64,000 bases of DNA. Source: Pandoraea horticolens (GTDB lineage Bacteria; Pseudomonadota; Gammaproteobacteria; Burkholderiales; Burkholderiaceae). The translations under genes were made by a program, and so were the position numbers. The notes beneath the pieces are model-generated. The model was not told the DNA's origin and searched no databases. It was given only the letters and a program-made list of their open reading frames with translations. This document shows, one piece after another, positions 8,378 to 16,958 of the stretch; within the stretch, counting starts at the first letter, position 1, and each line of letters starts with the position of its first letter. The stretch covers positions 372,001 to 436,000 of the forward strand of contig NZ_CABPSM010000002.1 of the NCBI RefSeq assembly GCF_902459555.1, in the 5' to 3' direction.

Positions 8378-8677
8378 CTCGTCACCTACCTCCTTGTTTT
8401 ATCGGTGTTCTTCGCGCGTTCTGCGCAATTTCTTCTCTCGCTTGGCGCTGTCGTCTATCGTCCCCATTGTGTATGGACGTGACGCTATTCCCGTTGCCTG
8501 CGGATGCTTACCGACGATCAATATCCTCACTGTTTCACCGCGTATCGCGTGGGCCGGATGGGCTTGGTAGAATCGCGCAACATTTTTTTCTATCGCGCCG
8601 ATAGCCTGCTGGATTTAGCTGGCCGCGGACGTCTGATCGGGCGTTGACATCGGTGCTGAAGCACACCGCCGAACTGT
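8378..8677. other. Intergenic region between SRP RNA and dnaX
   Basis: About 300 bp without a coding frame of credible composition. It holds a second TGGTAGAAT extended -10 at 8565-8573, a possible dnaX promoter, and a T-rich tract after it (8583-8590). Nothing else is recognised. Confidence 0.45.
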
Positions 8678-8688
8678 TACAATTTGGC
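8678..8688 (+). promoter_or_regulatory. -10-like TACAAT directly before the dnaX ATG (leaderless candidate)
   Basis: TACAAT (8678-8683) ends 5 nt before the ATG of dnaX, and no Shine-Dalgarno is present. If used, transcription would start at or next to the A of ATG. The same arrangement is seen for surE and for the histidine kinase gene. No consensus -35 is visible. Confidence 0.4.
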
Positions 8689-10575
8689 ATGACCTATCAA
8701 GTACTCGCGCGCAAATGGCGCCCCAAAGGCTTCTCGACCCTGGTGGGCCAGGAGCATGTCGTGCGTGCGTTGACGCACGCGCTCGAGCAACAGCGTCTGC
8801 ATCACGCCTATCTGTTTACCGGCACGCGCGGCGTCGGCAAGACCACGCTCTCGCGCATTCTGGCCAAGGCGCTCAATTGCGAGACGGGGATTACGGCGCA
8901 GCCGTGCGGTGTTTGCAAGGCATGCCGTGCCATCGACGAGGGGCGCTTCGTCGACTACGTTGAAATGGACGCGGCGTCGAATCGCGGTGTCGACGAGATG
9001 ACGTCGCTGCTCGAGAAGGCCGTCTATGCGCCGGCGGACGCGCGCTTCAAGGTCTACATGATCGACGAAGTGCACATGCTGACGGGCCACGCGTTCAACG
9101 CGATGCTCAAGACGCTGGAAGAGCCGCCCGCGCACGTCAAATTCATTCTGGCGACGACCGATCCGCAGAAGATTCCCGTCACCGTTCTGTCGCGCTGCCT
9201 GCAATTCAATCTGAAGCAGATGCCGGCTGGGCACATCGTGTCGCATCTGACGAATATCCTTGGCGAGGAAGGTATCGAGAGCGAGCCGCAGGCGTTGCGC
9301 CTGCTCGCCAAAGCGGCGGGCGGCAGCATGCGCGACGCGTTGTCGCTCACCGACCAGGCCATCGCCTACGCGGCGGGCCCGCTGAGCGAGACCGCCGTGC
9401 GAGGCATGCTCGGCGCGATCGATCAGAGCGTGCTCGTGCGTTTGCTCGATGCCCTTAAGGACGAGTCGCGTACAGACCTGCTGGCCGTTGCCGACGAAAT
9501 GGCCGAGCGCAGCTTCTCGTTTGCCGCTGGATTGCAGGATCTCGGCAGCTTGCTGCACAAAATTGCATTGGCGCAATACGCACCGCAGGCGGTCTCCGAC
9601 GACTGGCCCGAAGCGTCCGACGTGCGACGTCTGGCCGAAGCGTTGTCTCCCGAAGCCGTGCAGCTCTATTACCAGATCGCTACGCGGGCACGCGGCGAAC
9701 TGGGTCTCGCCCCCGACGAATACACCGGTTTTTCGATGGCGCTGCTGCGTATGGCAGCGTTTACGCCGTTGCTCGCGGGCGGCACGCTTGCCGAGCCGCC
9801 GACGCCGCAATCGGCTGGCGTCGCGCGCGCCGCCGCACCGTCGCGTGCGCCGGCGAGTGAGCCGACTCGCCCGTCTGCAGCATCTGCTCCCGCCGCTCCG
9901 GCGGCGCAGCCCGAAGCACGTCGCGTCCCGGCTGCTCGCACCAGTGCGCCGACCGACGGTGCGCCGATGTCGCCCGCCCGTGCTGCGCTCGCGGCACTCA
10001 ATGCGGGGCGTAAGGGCACGCCAGGGCGTACGGGGGGCGGTGCTGCCAACGCGAATCGCGGCAGCGCCTCGCGTGCGTCGGACGATGCGCCGGCCGGCGC
10101 CGATCCAGAGCCCGAGCCTGCTGGATCTGCGGCGCCACCGCCCGCACCTGCCGCGCTGCAGCGAGCCTGCGTCTACCGGGAAGCAGACGGCGTTGCACCG
10201 GTCTTTACCGGTGAATGGCCGGCGTTGGCTGCCGAACTCCCGGCGCGAGGTCTCGCACAGCAACTGGCCTTCCAGAGCGAACTGACCGAAGTGGCAGGGC
10301 GTGCGTTCCATCTGCGCGTGCCGTTGCGTCAATTGGCGGATGCGGCCACGACCGACAAGCTGCGTCAGGTGCTCACCGAGCACTTCGGTACCGAGGTGCA
10401 ATTGCAGGTCGAACTCGGGCAAGTGGGTACGACGGCGGCGTCGCTCGCGGCAGAAGCGGCCGCCGCGCGTCAACGGGCGGCGGAACAGGCGATTGCCGAC
10501 GATCCGCTGGTGCGCGAATTGATCGACGAATTCGACGCGCAGATCCTGCCAGGCAGCATTCGCCCGGTACAATAA
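8689..10575 (+). CDS. dnaX: DNA polymerase III subunits gamma/tau
   Basis: The 628-residue protein begins with the family signature [12 protein letters not shown]. An AAA+ ATPase domain spans about residues 1-370, with Walker [10 protein letters not shown] near residue 45, a four-Cys zinc module (CETG...CGVCKAC) after it, and DEVHML as Walker B. A long Ala/Pro/Arg-rich linker (about 375-500) leads to a C-terminal tau-specific domain that contacts the polymerase core and helicase. It loads the sliding clamp at the fork. The in-frame codon at 8644 would add 15 residues absent from the family, so 8689 is preferred. It is followed by ybaB and recR. Confidence 0.96.
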   Translation: MTYQVLARKWRPKGFSTLVGQEHVVRALTHALEQQRLHHAYLFTGTRGVGKTTLSRILAKALNCETGITAQPCGVCKACRAIDEGRFVDYVEMDAASNRGVDEMTSLLEKAVYAPADARFKVYMIDEVHMLTGHAFNAMLKTLEEPPAHVKFILATTDPQKIPVTVLSRCLQFNLKQMPAGHIVSHLTNILGEEGIESEPQALRLLAKAAGGSMRDALSLTDQAIAYAAGPLSETAVRGMLGAIDQSVLVRLLDALKDESRTDLLAVADEMAERSFSFAAGLQDLGSLLHKIALAQYAPQAVSDDWPEASDVRRLAEALSPEAVQLYYQIATRARGELGLAPDEYTGFSMALLRMAAFTPLLAGGTLAEPPTPQSAGVARAAAPSRAPASEPTRPSAASAPAAPAAQPEARRVPAARTSAPTDGAPMSPARAALAALNAGRKGTPGRTGGGAANANRGSASRASDDAPAGADPEPEPAGSAAPPPAPAALQRACVYREADGVAPVFTGEWPALAAELPARGLAQQLAFQSELTEVAGRAFHLRVPLRQLADAATTDKLRQVLTEHFGTEVQLQVELGQVGTTAASLAAEAAAARQRAAEQAIADDPLVRELIDEFDAQILPGSIRPVQ

Positions 10576-10676
10576 GCAAATTCGCTTTTGCGAAACGGCA
10601 CGGTTTTTTGAATTTTCCTCCCAAACGCGCGTTACATACGCTGCATGCCCCTCATACGATTTACTCAGGAGTCAAG

Positions 10677-11003
10677 ATGCTGAAAGGAAACATCGCGGGT
10701 CTGATGAAACAGGCTCAGCAAATGCAGGAAAACATGAAGAAGGCGCAGGAACAGTTGGCCCAGATCGAAGTCGAGGGTCAGTCTGGCGCCGGTCTGGTCA
10801 AGGTGGTGATGACGTGCAAGAACGACGTACGTCGCGTGACCATCGATCCGAGCCTGCTGGCGGACGACAAGGACATGCTCGAAGACCTGGTGGCGGCTGC
10901 GTTCAACGACGCCGTGCGCAAGGCTGAAGCGACCGCGCAGGAAAAGATGGGTGGCCTGACCGCCGGTCTGCCGCTGCCGCCGGGCTTCAAGATGCCGTTC
11001 TGA
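10677..11003 (+). CDS. ybaB: Nucleoid-associated protein, YbaB/EbfC family
   Basis: The 108-residue protein starts [20 protein letters not shown], with the helical dimerisation arm of the family, then the small alpha/beta core, ending PPGFKMPF. It forms dimers that bind DNA with little sequence specificity. AGGAG lies 7 nt before the ATG. Its location between dnaX and recR is the widely conserved recombination and replication cluster. Confidence 0.95.
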   Translation: MLKGNIAGLMKQAQQMQENMKKAQEQLAQIEVEGQSGAGLVKVVMTCKNDVRRVTIDPSLLADDKDMLEDLVAAAFNDAVRKAEATAQEKMGGLTAGLPLPPGFKMPF

Positions 11004-11037
11004 GCATCGCTCGCCAGTTCCCAGAGAAAGACGACGC

Positions 11038-11634
11038 ATGCCCCAGCTCTCGAGCCTGCAGGAACTCGTCGACGCCTTGCGCGCGTTGCCGGGTGTCGGT
11101 CCGAAGTCCGCGCAGCGCATCGCTTACCATCTGCTGCAACGCGACCGCAAAGGCGCGGTACGGCTGGGCGAAGCGCTGGTGCATGCCTCCGAGCAGATCC
11201 GCCATTGCGCGCGCTGCAACACGTTTTCCGAAGTTGAAGTCTGCGAGACGTGCCTCGATCCCGAGCGCGATACGAGCCTGTTATGTGTGGTGGAAACGCC
11301 CGCCGATCAGAACATGCTCGAGCAGACGATGACCTTCAAGGGGCTGTATTTCGTGCTCATGGGCCATCTCTCGCCGCTCGACGGCGTGGGGCCGGGCGAA
11401 ATACATTTCGAGCCGTTGATTCGCCGCGCCACCGACGGCGTGGTCAAGGAAGTGGTGCTCGCCACCAACTTCACCAACGAAGGCGAAGCCACCGCCCACT
11501 ACCTCGGACAGATGCTTAAAGCCCGCGGTCTGCGCGTGAGCCGACTGGCGCGAGGCGTGCCCGTTGGAGGCGAACTGGAGTATGTGGACGCCGGCACCAT
11601 CGCCCGCGCAGTCCTCGACCGGCATACGCTCTGA
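11038..11634 (+). CDS. recR: Recombination protein RecR
   Basis: The 198-residue protein has the helix-hairpin-helix [20 protein letters not shown], a four-Cys zinc finger (CARCNTF...CETC), a Toprim domain starting [16 protein letters not shown], and the terminal Walker-like region [12 protein letters not shown]. RecR works with RecF/RecO to load RecA at gaps. It lies 34 bp downstream of ybaB, so it is probably co-transcribed with it. Confidence 0.97.
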   Translation: MPQLSSLQELVDALRALPGVGPKSAQRIAYHLLQRDRKGAVRLGEALVHASEQIRHCARCNTFSEVEVCETCLDPERDTSLLCVVETPADQNMLEQTMTFKGLYFVLMGHLSPLDGVGPGEIHFEPLIRRATDGVVKEVVLATNFTNEGEATAHYLGQMLKARGLRVSRLARGVPVGGELEYVDAGTIARAVLDRHTL

Positions 11635-11884
11635 GCATGGCGCGGACGTGACGCCGCCTGTACTTGCGCGTAGGTACTGGTACCAGTCATCCAATCGGAT
11701 TAGCTGTTTTTCGCTATACCCTGCGCCGACCCGTGTCTTCTAGACTGAACCTGCCGACTTGAGGACCCAGTTGCAAAGGGAACACCATAACTCTCGAGCG
11801 GCGTGGGGCCGTATACCTGTTGTGCAGATCCGGTCGAAGACCAAAAAACTGTACGCAGGCACTGCTTAGGCAGGGAGTTAAGGT
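11635..11884. other. Intergenic region upstream of the sigma54 activator, with a 12-bp palindrome
   Basis: No gene is seen in 250 bp. A perfect palindrome ACTGGTACCAGT lies at 11676-11687, about 200 bp upstream of the activator gene, and could be an operator. No T-tailed terminator for the recR operon was found. Confidence 0.45.
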
Positions 11885-13243
11885 ATGGCTAACGATACCG
11901 GGCGCACCCTGATTTACGCCTCCCGAAAGCATAACGATGGCTTGCTGTCGTTTCTGGGGGAGCAAGGCTGGCAAGTCGTGCCGGCCAAGAGCGCCAGCGA
12001 CGTCGGGCGCATTCTGAATCCGGGGGTCACCAGTGCGGCACTCATTGACCTGGCGAGCGGTTATAGCGACCGCGAGATGGGGGCGTTCGAGTCCTGCATG
12101 CAACCTGCCACTGTCGGTTGGGTAGCGGCCACGAATCCCGAGCAACTCACGACAACAGCCATTCGTCGGCTGATTCGCGATTACTGCTTCGATTATGTCA
12201 ATGTCCCGTGTACGAACGATCAGCTCGCGCATTCGATCGGTCATGCGTGGGGCATGGCGTCGCTCTCGGAAGTGCCGACCTTCACGCCGCAAGTTGGCGG
12301 CGATCAGGAGATGGTCGGAACGTGCGAGGCGATGCAGCAACTCTTTCGCACTATTCGCAAGGTCGCCAATACCGACGCTCCCGTGTTCATCTCGGGCGAG
12401 TCGGGCACGGGCAAGGAACTGACTGCGGTGGCTATCCACGAGCGCTCATTGCGCGCGAAGGGGCCATTCGTGGCGATCAATTGCGGGGCGATTCCCCCGC
12501 ACCTGATGCAGTCCGAACTATTCGGCTACGAGCGCGGCGCCTTTACCGGCGCGAATGCGCGCAAGATCGGCCGGGTCGAGGCTGCCAACGGCGGCACGCT
12601 GTTGCTCGACGAAATCGGCGATCTGCCGTTCGAGAGCCAGGCGAGTCTGTTGCGTTTCCTGCAGCAGGGCGCGATCGAGCGTCTGGGCGGTCACGAGGTG
12701 ATTCCGGTCAATGTGCGCATCATCTCCGCAACGCACGTCGATCTGGAGGAAGCCGTCAAGGAAGGCCGTTTCCGCATGGATCTGTACCACCGCCTGTGCG
12801 TGCTGCGCGTGGAGGAACCGCCGCTGCGCGCTCGCGGACAGGACATCGAGATTCTGGCGCACCATGTGCTGCAACGCTTCAAAGGCGATAACCATCGCAA
12901 GATCCGCGGCTTCACGCAGTGCGCAGTGCAAGCGATGTACGAATATCACTGGCCGGGCAACGTGCGCGAGTTGATCAACCGCGTGCGCCGCGCCATCGTG
13001 ATGGCCGACAGCCGAACGATCTCGGCGAAAGACCTTGATTTGCTGCCGTGGGTACCGACTTTGGTGCGCACGTTGGAAGAAATTCGCGCGGAGGCCGAGC
13101 GAACGGCCATCGAGCAGGCATTGCTGCGCCACTGTCACCGGCTGACGGACGTGGCAGCAGAGTTGGGCATTTCACGCATTACCCTCTATCGGCTCATGTG
13201 CCGGTACGGGCTGCGTGGCGACGAATCGGGCGTGCCGGCCTGA
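11885..13243 (+). CDS. Sigma54-dependent transcriptional activator, VpsR/FleQ class
   Basis: The 452-residue protein has three parts. Residues 1-125 resemble a receiver but show no clear phospho-acceptor pocket. Residues about 143-370 form an AAA+ domain with Walker A GESGTGKE (from residue 171), the sigma54-contact loop GAFTGA (from 218) and Walker [11 protein letters not shown]. The C-terminus is a Fis-type helix-turn-helix ([20 protein letters not shown]). GAFTGA marks it as an activator of sigma54 polymerase. VpsR and FleQ are c-di-GMP-responsive regulators of biofilm matrix; that ligand is only inferred here, and the FleQ-type LFRS motif is not evident. It faces the amyloid-like operon, which starts at a -24/-12 promoter, and is its likely regulator. 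Confidence 0.88.
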   Translation: MANDTGRTLIYASRKHNDGLLSFLGEQGWQVVPAKSASDVGRILNPGVTSAALIDLASGYSDREMGAFESCMQPATVGWVAATNPEQLTTTAIRRLIRDYCFDYVNVPCTNDQLAHSIGHAWGMASLSEVPTFTPQVGGDQEMVGTCEAMQQLFRTIRKVANTDAPVFISGESGTGKELTAVAIHERSLRAKGPFVAINCGAIPPHLMQSELFGYERGAFTGANARKIGRVEAANGGTLLLDEIGDLPFESQASLLRFLQQGAIERLGGHEVIPVNVRIISATHVDLEEAVKEGRFRMDLYHRLCVLRVEEPPLRARGQDIEILAHHVLQRFKGDNHRKIRGFTQCAVQAMYEYHWPGNVRELINRVRRAIVMADSRTISAKDLDLLPWVPTLVRTLEEIRAEAERTAIEQALLRHCHRLTDVAAELGISRITLYRLMCRYGLRGDESGVPA

Positions 13244-13265
13244 TATCTTCTGGCGAAGAGAGGGC

Positions 13266-13302
13266 GGCCGTCCTGTGATGAGCAGGGCGGTCGTTTCTTT
13301 TT
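13266..13302 (+). terminator. Terminator of the sigma54 activator gene
   Basis: The 10-nt arms GGCCGTCCTG and CAGGGCGGTC pair with two G-U pairs around a 7-nt loop and are followed by GTTTCTTTTT. The site lies 23 bp after the stop codon. Confidence 0.75.
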
Positions 13303-13944
13303 GGGCTCCTGAGTATCGCCATGTCGAATCGTCCGAAAGCGCCGAAAATCATCGATATTCTCCCTGCTGTCCTCGCGTTTCACGATTTCTGCCATCGCCA
13401 ATAACGACGGGCGATTCGAGCGATTCCCGTGGCGTTCCCAACGTGCCGTTCCCATACGCATTGCGTTGTTTCACTCATCGAGCGAACGCCTCCCGAGATG
13501 TCACGCGTGCCTGGAGGGGATGGGGCATCGGGCCTCTCTCCCGACGCCGTCACGAGGCGATGTGCTGTGGCTTCGTCGTGCCGCGAAACCGGTACCGAGG
13601 GCTGTCCCGCGAACACATCAAAGATGAAACGTCCGGGGGGGGGGGCGCACGCCGTCGTGCCACGCACGATCCCATGTGACGGCGCCATATCGTTATGCCG
13701 CTGCCCAGCAATTTCGTCGCAAATCCGTCACGCGAAACCCTTGTAAGCCGGGCCTCTTCGGTCCCCGTCGCTGGAGACGTCAATATCGTTCGCGGTTCGG
13801 AATATCTGGCGATCGCGCGATGGCGCTGACATTCACGGTCAGACGCAAGCTACGTATCAATGCTGAAACGTTTTCGCACACACGCCCTCGCATGCCCTCC
13901 GGTCGAAGAAATTAACGCCAATATTTTCAATTACTTAAGGCGGG
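13303..13944. other. Long intergenic region upstream of the amyloid-like operon
   Basis: About 640 bp with no credible gene; short frames across it are rich in Arg/Cys/Pro and look spurious. It holds an 11-G homopolymer (13635-13645), a perfect palindrome ATCGCGCGAT (13812-13821) about 145 bp upstream of the -12 element where activator sites for sigma54 promoters usually lie, and an IHF-like sequence TTTCAATTACTTA (13925-13937, one mismatch) next to the promoter. The last 60 bp are AT-rich. Confidence 0.5.
13635..13645. repeat. Homopolymer of 11 G upstream of the amyloid-like operon
   Basis: An uninterrupted G run lies 300 bp upstream of the sigma54 promoter, in the only long non-coding stretch between the activator gene and the operon. 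Its length equals the run at 6128-6138. Confidence 0.85.
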
Positions 13945-13960
13945 TGGCACGGAAGTCGCT
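13945..13960 (+). promoter_or_regulatory. Sigma54 (-24/-12) promoter of the amyloid-like operon
   Basis: TGGCACGGAAGTCGCT matches the sigma54 consensus TGGCACG-N4-TTGCW with one mismatch (TCGC for TTGC); the invariant GG and GC are 10 nt apart. The start of transcription would be near 13971, about 20 nt before the first ATG. A sigma54 activator gene ends 700 bp upstream. Confidence 0.8.
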
Positions 13961-13989
13961 TTATTGAGCCGGGCAAGGAGGGCTTAGCG

Positions 13990-14541
13990 ATGCGAATTCT
14001 CACCACCGAAATGCAGTACCACGTACGACAAAGCGTCAGCGTGTTGAGCGCAGTCGTCGTCGTGACGCTCGGTCTGTGCGCGGTACCGGCGCACGCTCAG
14101 GACGTTTCGCGCTCGCCGCTCATGCATGTCGCGATGCTCACCGGCTCGATGGTGCCGGCATCGTTTGGCACGACGGTGCGTCCGGTCACGCCGGTCTCCG
14201 ACGCCGACGCCGTGACACCGGTCGCTGCGCAGCCGCCCGTGGACGAAGCCGCGGCTGTCGCGAGCAGCGACGACTCGGGCAACGTCGCCGACGGCAAGCG
14301 TATGAGCGAAGCTGGCATGCCGCTCGCCGCCGCCCGCATCGACGACGAACAACTTGGGAGCCAGCGCGGCCGCAATCTGCAAGGCGGCGCGATGGTCAAT
14401 TCACCCGGAATGGCACTCGCCAACGGCGTTACGTTGTGGGACGAACTGCCCGGCGCCGTGACGCCGACGCCGCGCCCGCAACAACTGTCGAATGGCGTGA
14501 ACAACGTTCAGGTGACACGTGTGATCTACACGACGCGGTGA
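13990..14541 (+). CDS. Exported protein with LWDE motif, first gene of the amyloid-like operon
   Basis: The 183-residue protein has a signal peptide ending AHAQ near residue 37 and a mature part rich in Ala, Val, Asp and Pro without predicted domains. Near the C-terminus is NGVTLWDELPG followed by a Pro-rich TPTPRPQQ, and a very similar NNVRLWDEV plus Pro-rich tail occurs in the protein encoded at 20225-20680. AAGGAGG 8 nt before the ATG supports this start. No function is recognised. Its place first behind the sigma54 promoter suggests a secreted accessory, chaperone or surface factor of the amyloid-like system. Confidence 0.75.
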   Translation: MRILTTEMQYHVRQSVSVLSAVVVVTLGLCAVPAHAQDVSRSPLMHVAMLTGSMVPASFGTTVRPVTPVSDADAVTPVAAQPPVDEAAAVASSDDSGNVADGKRMSEAGMPLAAARIDDEQLGSQRGRNLQGGAMVNSPGMALANGVTLWDELPGAVTPTPRPQQLSNGVNNVQVTRVIYTTR

Positions 14542-14546
14542 ACAAG

Positions 14547-15053
14547 ATGACCCCAATTTCCATGACCCATGCCGGACGTCTGCTCGCCACGATGATCGTG
14601 GCGCTGACACCGGCGATGCTGCCCGGACGTGCACATGCCGAACCGGCGACGCCCGGCGATATCGTGGTCGAGCGCAGCATTGGCCCCGAGATCGCGTACC
14701 GCGGTCTGCCGCGCGTCGAGAACCCCATCGCCGTCTCGGTGCCTGCCTTCCCGACGGGGCCCTTCAATACCGCCATGGGGGCCGTCAATCAGGTCACCGA
14801 TGGTGAATTGACAGGGCGCGGCAATGCGGGGCTCGTGACGAGTGCGGTGCAATCCGGCATCAACCCGGTGATGGGCGTGCTCGTGGGCAATGCCCGTGGG
14901 GGTAACGCGCTCAATACCTCCAACGGTGTCGGCGGCGGGTTCGGTGCCGGGGCCGGCGGTGGTGTCGGCAGCATCGGCACACTCGTGCCGTCGGTGATCA
15001 GCTCGGCGTTGGCGCCGCTCACCAGCATCGGTGCAGCAGGAGCGGCGAAATGA
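14547..15053 (+). CDS. Exported glycine-rich protein in FapA-like position
   Basis: The 168-residue protein has a signal peptide ending GRAHA near residue 31, a middle with TDGELTGRGNAGL, and a long Gly/Ala/Ser-rich C-terminal half (GGGFGAGAGGGVGS near residues 130-143). It begins 5 nt after the preceding stop, and its own stop overlaps the next start (ATGA), so it is translationally coupled. In Pseudomonas the gene before fapB is fapA, a regulator of fibre composition; no sequence likeness to FapA can be claimed, so the equivalence is positional. An alternative is a minor fibre subunit. Confidence 0.7.
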   Translation: MTPISMTHAGRLLATMIVALTPAMLPGRAHAEPATPGDIVVERSIGPEIAYRGLPRVENPIAVSVPAFPTGPFNTAMGAVNQVTDGELTGRGNAGLVTSAVQSGINPVMGVLVGNARGGNALNTSNGVGGGFGAGAGGGVGSIGTLVPSVISSALAPLTSIGAAGAAK

Positions 15054-15700
15054 GCGCACATCGCGGGTTGCGCGGCGCGCGGCGCGGTCTCCCTCTGGCC
15101 GTCGCGGTGGTACTGGCGACGTTTGCCGGGGTGTCGTCGGCGCAGGACCTATGGATTGTGAACGGCGAACTGGCCGGCACGCACGCCACGATCGAGAACG
15201 GTGCGGCGGTGGGCGTGACCGGAGCGCTGGGGGTGAACCAGGCGGCGGGCGTCAATAACGCTCAGGCCAACAGCGCCGTGATTGCAAACGGCGGCGGGCT
15301 GACGGTCGGTGCGTCGAGCACTCATCAACAAGCCCTCGTCACATCGACGACCGGCGCTGCCAGCGCCGCGATTCAAGGCAACGCATTTTCAGGCACCTCG
15401 GGGCTGACGCAAGTCAACCAGGCGAGCGGTGCCGGCAATCTTCAACGCAACGCGACCGTCATTGTGACTGGCGATGCGTCTGGAGTGGTGAGCGTATCGG
15501 ATACGGCACTATCCGCTGCGATCTCCAAGGGTGGCCCGGCTGGGCGCGACAACCTCAACGATCGGTTCCGCACGGCGTCGATATCCAGTGACGCTTTTCG
15601 CGGGGCGAGCGGTGTGGTCCAAGTCAACCAGTCGGCTGGGATAGGCAATGTAACCGCAAATGTTTTTGTGCTCCGTCCCCCGGCGGGCACATCTTTTTAA
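15050..15700 (+). CDS. FapB-like amyloid subunit (minor/nucleator candidate)
   Basis: The 216-residue exported protein has a signal peptide ending VSSAQ near residue 27. It carries three imperfect repeats near residues 58-78, 116-139 and 185-208 (for example ALGVNQAAGVNNAQAN and VVQVNQSAGIGNVTAN), pattern V-N-Q-[AS]-[AS]-G-x-x-N-x-x-x-N, separated by Ser/Thr/Ala-rich linkers. Such Gln/Asn/Gly repeats are the amyloid core units of FapB and FapC and also recall curlin repeats. No cysteine is seen. It overlaps the upstream gene by 4 nt and precedes the larger repeat protein, as fapB precedes fapC. Subunit role is inferred; nucleation is by analogy. Confidence 0.75.
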   Translation: MSAHRGLRGARRGLPLAVAVVLATFAGVSSAQDLWIVNGELAGTHATIENGAAVGVTGALGVNQAAGVNNAQANSAVIANGGGLTVGASSTHQQALVTSTTGAASAAIQGNAFSGTSGLTQVNQASGAGNLQRNATVIVTGDASGVVSVSDTALSAAISKGGPAGRDNLNDRFRTASISSDAFRGASGVVQVNQSAGIGNVTANVFVLRPPAGTSF

Positions 15701-15730
15701 CTGGGTAACTCTCTCGTCAAGGAGATGGTC

Positions 15731-16906
15731 ATGAAAACGAAAGCAATTGCAGCGGCTGCACTGCTGGTAGCAACGGGTAGCGCCCTGGCGTCGCCCAATC
15801 ACCAGCAATATAGCTTCTCGTTCATCGGCAACGAGACCAACGTTCTGAATCTGGTCGGCATTTTCGGGCTGATCGGCATCAGGGGCTGCGTCACGGTGGA
15901 TAACACCGGCAACGCCGTCGTGCAAAGCAATCAGAGCGTAGATGTATACGGCGTGAATCTGAAGGGGCCGCTGCTTGGCAACTTTGTGACGGGCAAGGTC
16001 ACGTATGGCGTCGACTCGAAGACGACGACGATTTCGGATCACGGCAGCTCTTATTTGCTGGCAAGCAAGACGACCACGCACTACGACAACTCCACGTCGT
16101 GGGTGAACGCCAGCGCGGACGGCCACCTGAACACGAGCAAATCGTTCCAGGCCGGAGCCGTGTTTTTCCACTTCCCGCATGGCTTCTTCGCATCAGGCTT
16201 CCTGAACACGCAGAAGAGCTTCGATGCAGCGTTCCATGCCGTATTGAACCACGGCAATAAATCGGTCGAGAGCGATACGATTGCCGCCGCCGCGCTGTGG
16301 GGTTTCACCAACACGTTCGCGAAGTCCAGCGTATGGACCAAGGGCGCGATTACGTACCACTTCAACACGGCGCAGTACCAGACGATGGGTGCAACGCTGG
16401 GTGCTGGTGCGCTGGCTAACGCCAACGGCAATATCGGTGTGAACGTGGCAGCGGGTGCCGACAATGCGCAGGCCAACAACGTCGCGATCGCTTCGCTCAA
16501 TGCTCAGCCGGTGTATGCCTCGGCTCAGGTGTTCGCGAATCAGTCGTCGAAGGGCTCGGCCAGCATCTCGCATTTCTATGTCAACTCCAGCGTGGGTGAT
16601 GGTGCGCTCGCCGGTGCGACCGGGAACGTGGGGGTGAACGTGGCGGCGGGTGTTGGCAACGTGCAGGAGAACGGTCTGGCCGCAGCAGTCTCGCAAGGCG
16701 GCAGCGGCTGGCACAAGGGCGGTGCCGCCAACTCGACGGCGCAAACCGACCAATCGGCAAGCATGAAGGCCTCGGGTGACTTCATCGCCAACGCTTCGCT
16801 GGGTAAGGGCGCACTCGCCTTTGCCAGCGGCAACGTCGGTGTGAACGTGGCTTCAGGTATCGGCAACGTGCAGGCCAACAACCTCGCCATCTCGGCAATC
16901 AAGTGA
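15731..16906 (+). CDS. FapC-like major amyloid subunit candidate
   Basis: The 391-residue exported protein has a signal peptide ending SALAS near residue 20. The N-terminal half (about 25-215) is a Ser/Thr/Phe/His-containing region without recognised fold. The C-terminal half has three clear repeats near residues 220-252, 286-318 and 355-391, consensus GALA-x-x-x-GN-[IV]-GVNVA-[AS]-G-x-x-N-x-Q-x-NN, 66-69 residues apart, the last at the C-terminus. FapC of Pseudomonas is the main fibre protein with three repeats and a C-terminal CxxC; here the only Cys is near residue 57 and no CxxC exists. The start at 15731 has AAGGAG 6 nt upstream; the ATG at 15725 overlaps that site. A terminator follows at once. 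Confidence 0.78.
   Translation: MKTKAIAAAALLVATGSALASPNHQQYSFSFIGNETNVLNLVGIFGLIGIRGCVTVDNTGNAVVQSNQSVDVYGVNLKGPLLGNFVTGKVTYGVDSKTTTISDHGSSYLLASKTTTHYDNSTSWVNASADGHLNTSKSFQAGAVFFHFPHGFFASGFLNTQKSFDAAFHAVLNHGNKSVESDTIAAAALWGFTNTFAKSSVWTKGAITYHFNTAQYQTMGATLGAGALANANGNIGVNVAAGADNAQANNVAIASLNAQPVYASAQVFANQSSKGSASISHFYVNSSVGDGALAGATGNVGVNVAAGVGNVQENGLAAAVSQGGSGWHKGGAANSTAQTDQSASMKASGDFIANASLGKGALAFASGNVGVNVASGIGNVQANNLAISAIK
16390..16903 (+). repeat. Three amyloid-type repeat units in the FapC-like gene
   Basis: Units begin near 16390, 16588 and 16795. Each encodes GALA, then GN[IV]GVNVA[AS]G and N-x-Q-x-N. DNA identity between units is high in the GVNVA core (GGTGTGAACGTGGC and close variants), so the array may have arisen by duplication. 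Units are 198-207 bp apart. Confidence 0.8.
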
Positions 16907-16913
16907 TGCCACT

Positions 16914-16945
16914 AACCGGTCCGGGAATTCCCGGACCGGTTTTTT
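16914..16945 (+). terminator. Intra-operon terminator/attenuator after the FapC-like gene
   Basis: The perfect 12-nt arms AACCGGTCCGGG and CCCGGACCGGTT, with an AATT centre, are followed by TTTT. The hairpin starts 7 bp after the FapC-like stop and ends just before the FapD-like gene, so it should reduce read-through to the processing and export genes or stabilise the subunit mRNA. Confidence 0.85.
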
Positions 16946-16958
16946 CATGAGGTGTGTC

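Noticed and set aside
13215-13746. Possible small genes in the non-coding region upstream of the amyloid-like operon
   Set aside because: The frames overlap each other, have Arg/Cys/Pro-biased composition, cross the 11-G run and have no ribosome-binding site or domain.
13303-13944. c-di-GMP riboswitch before the amyloid-like operon
   Set aside because: The predicted sigma54 start leaves only about 20 nt of leader, and no GEMM-type conserved core was found in the region.
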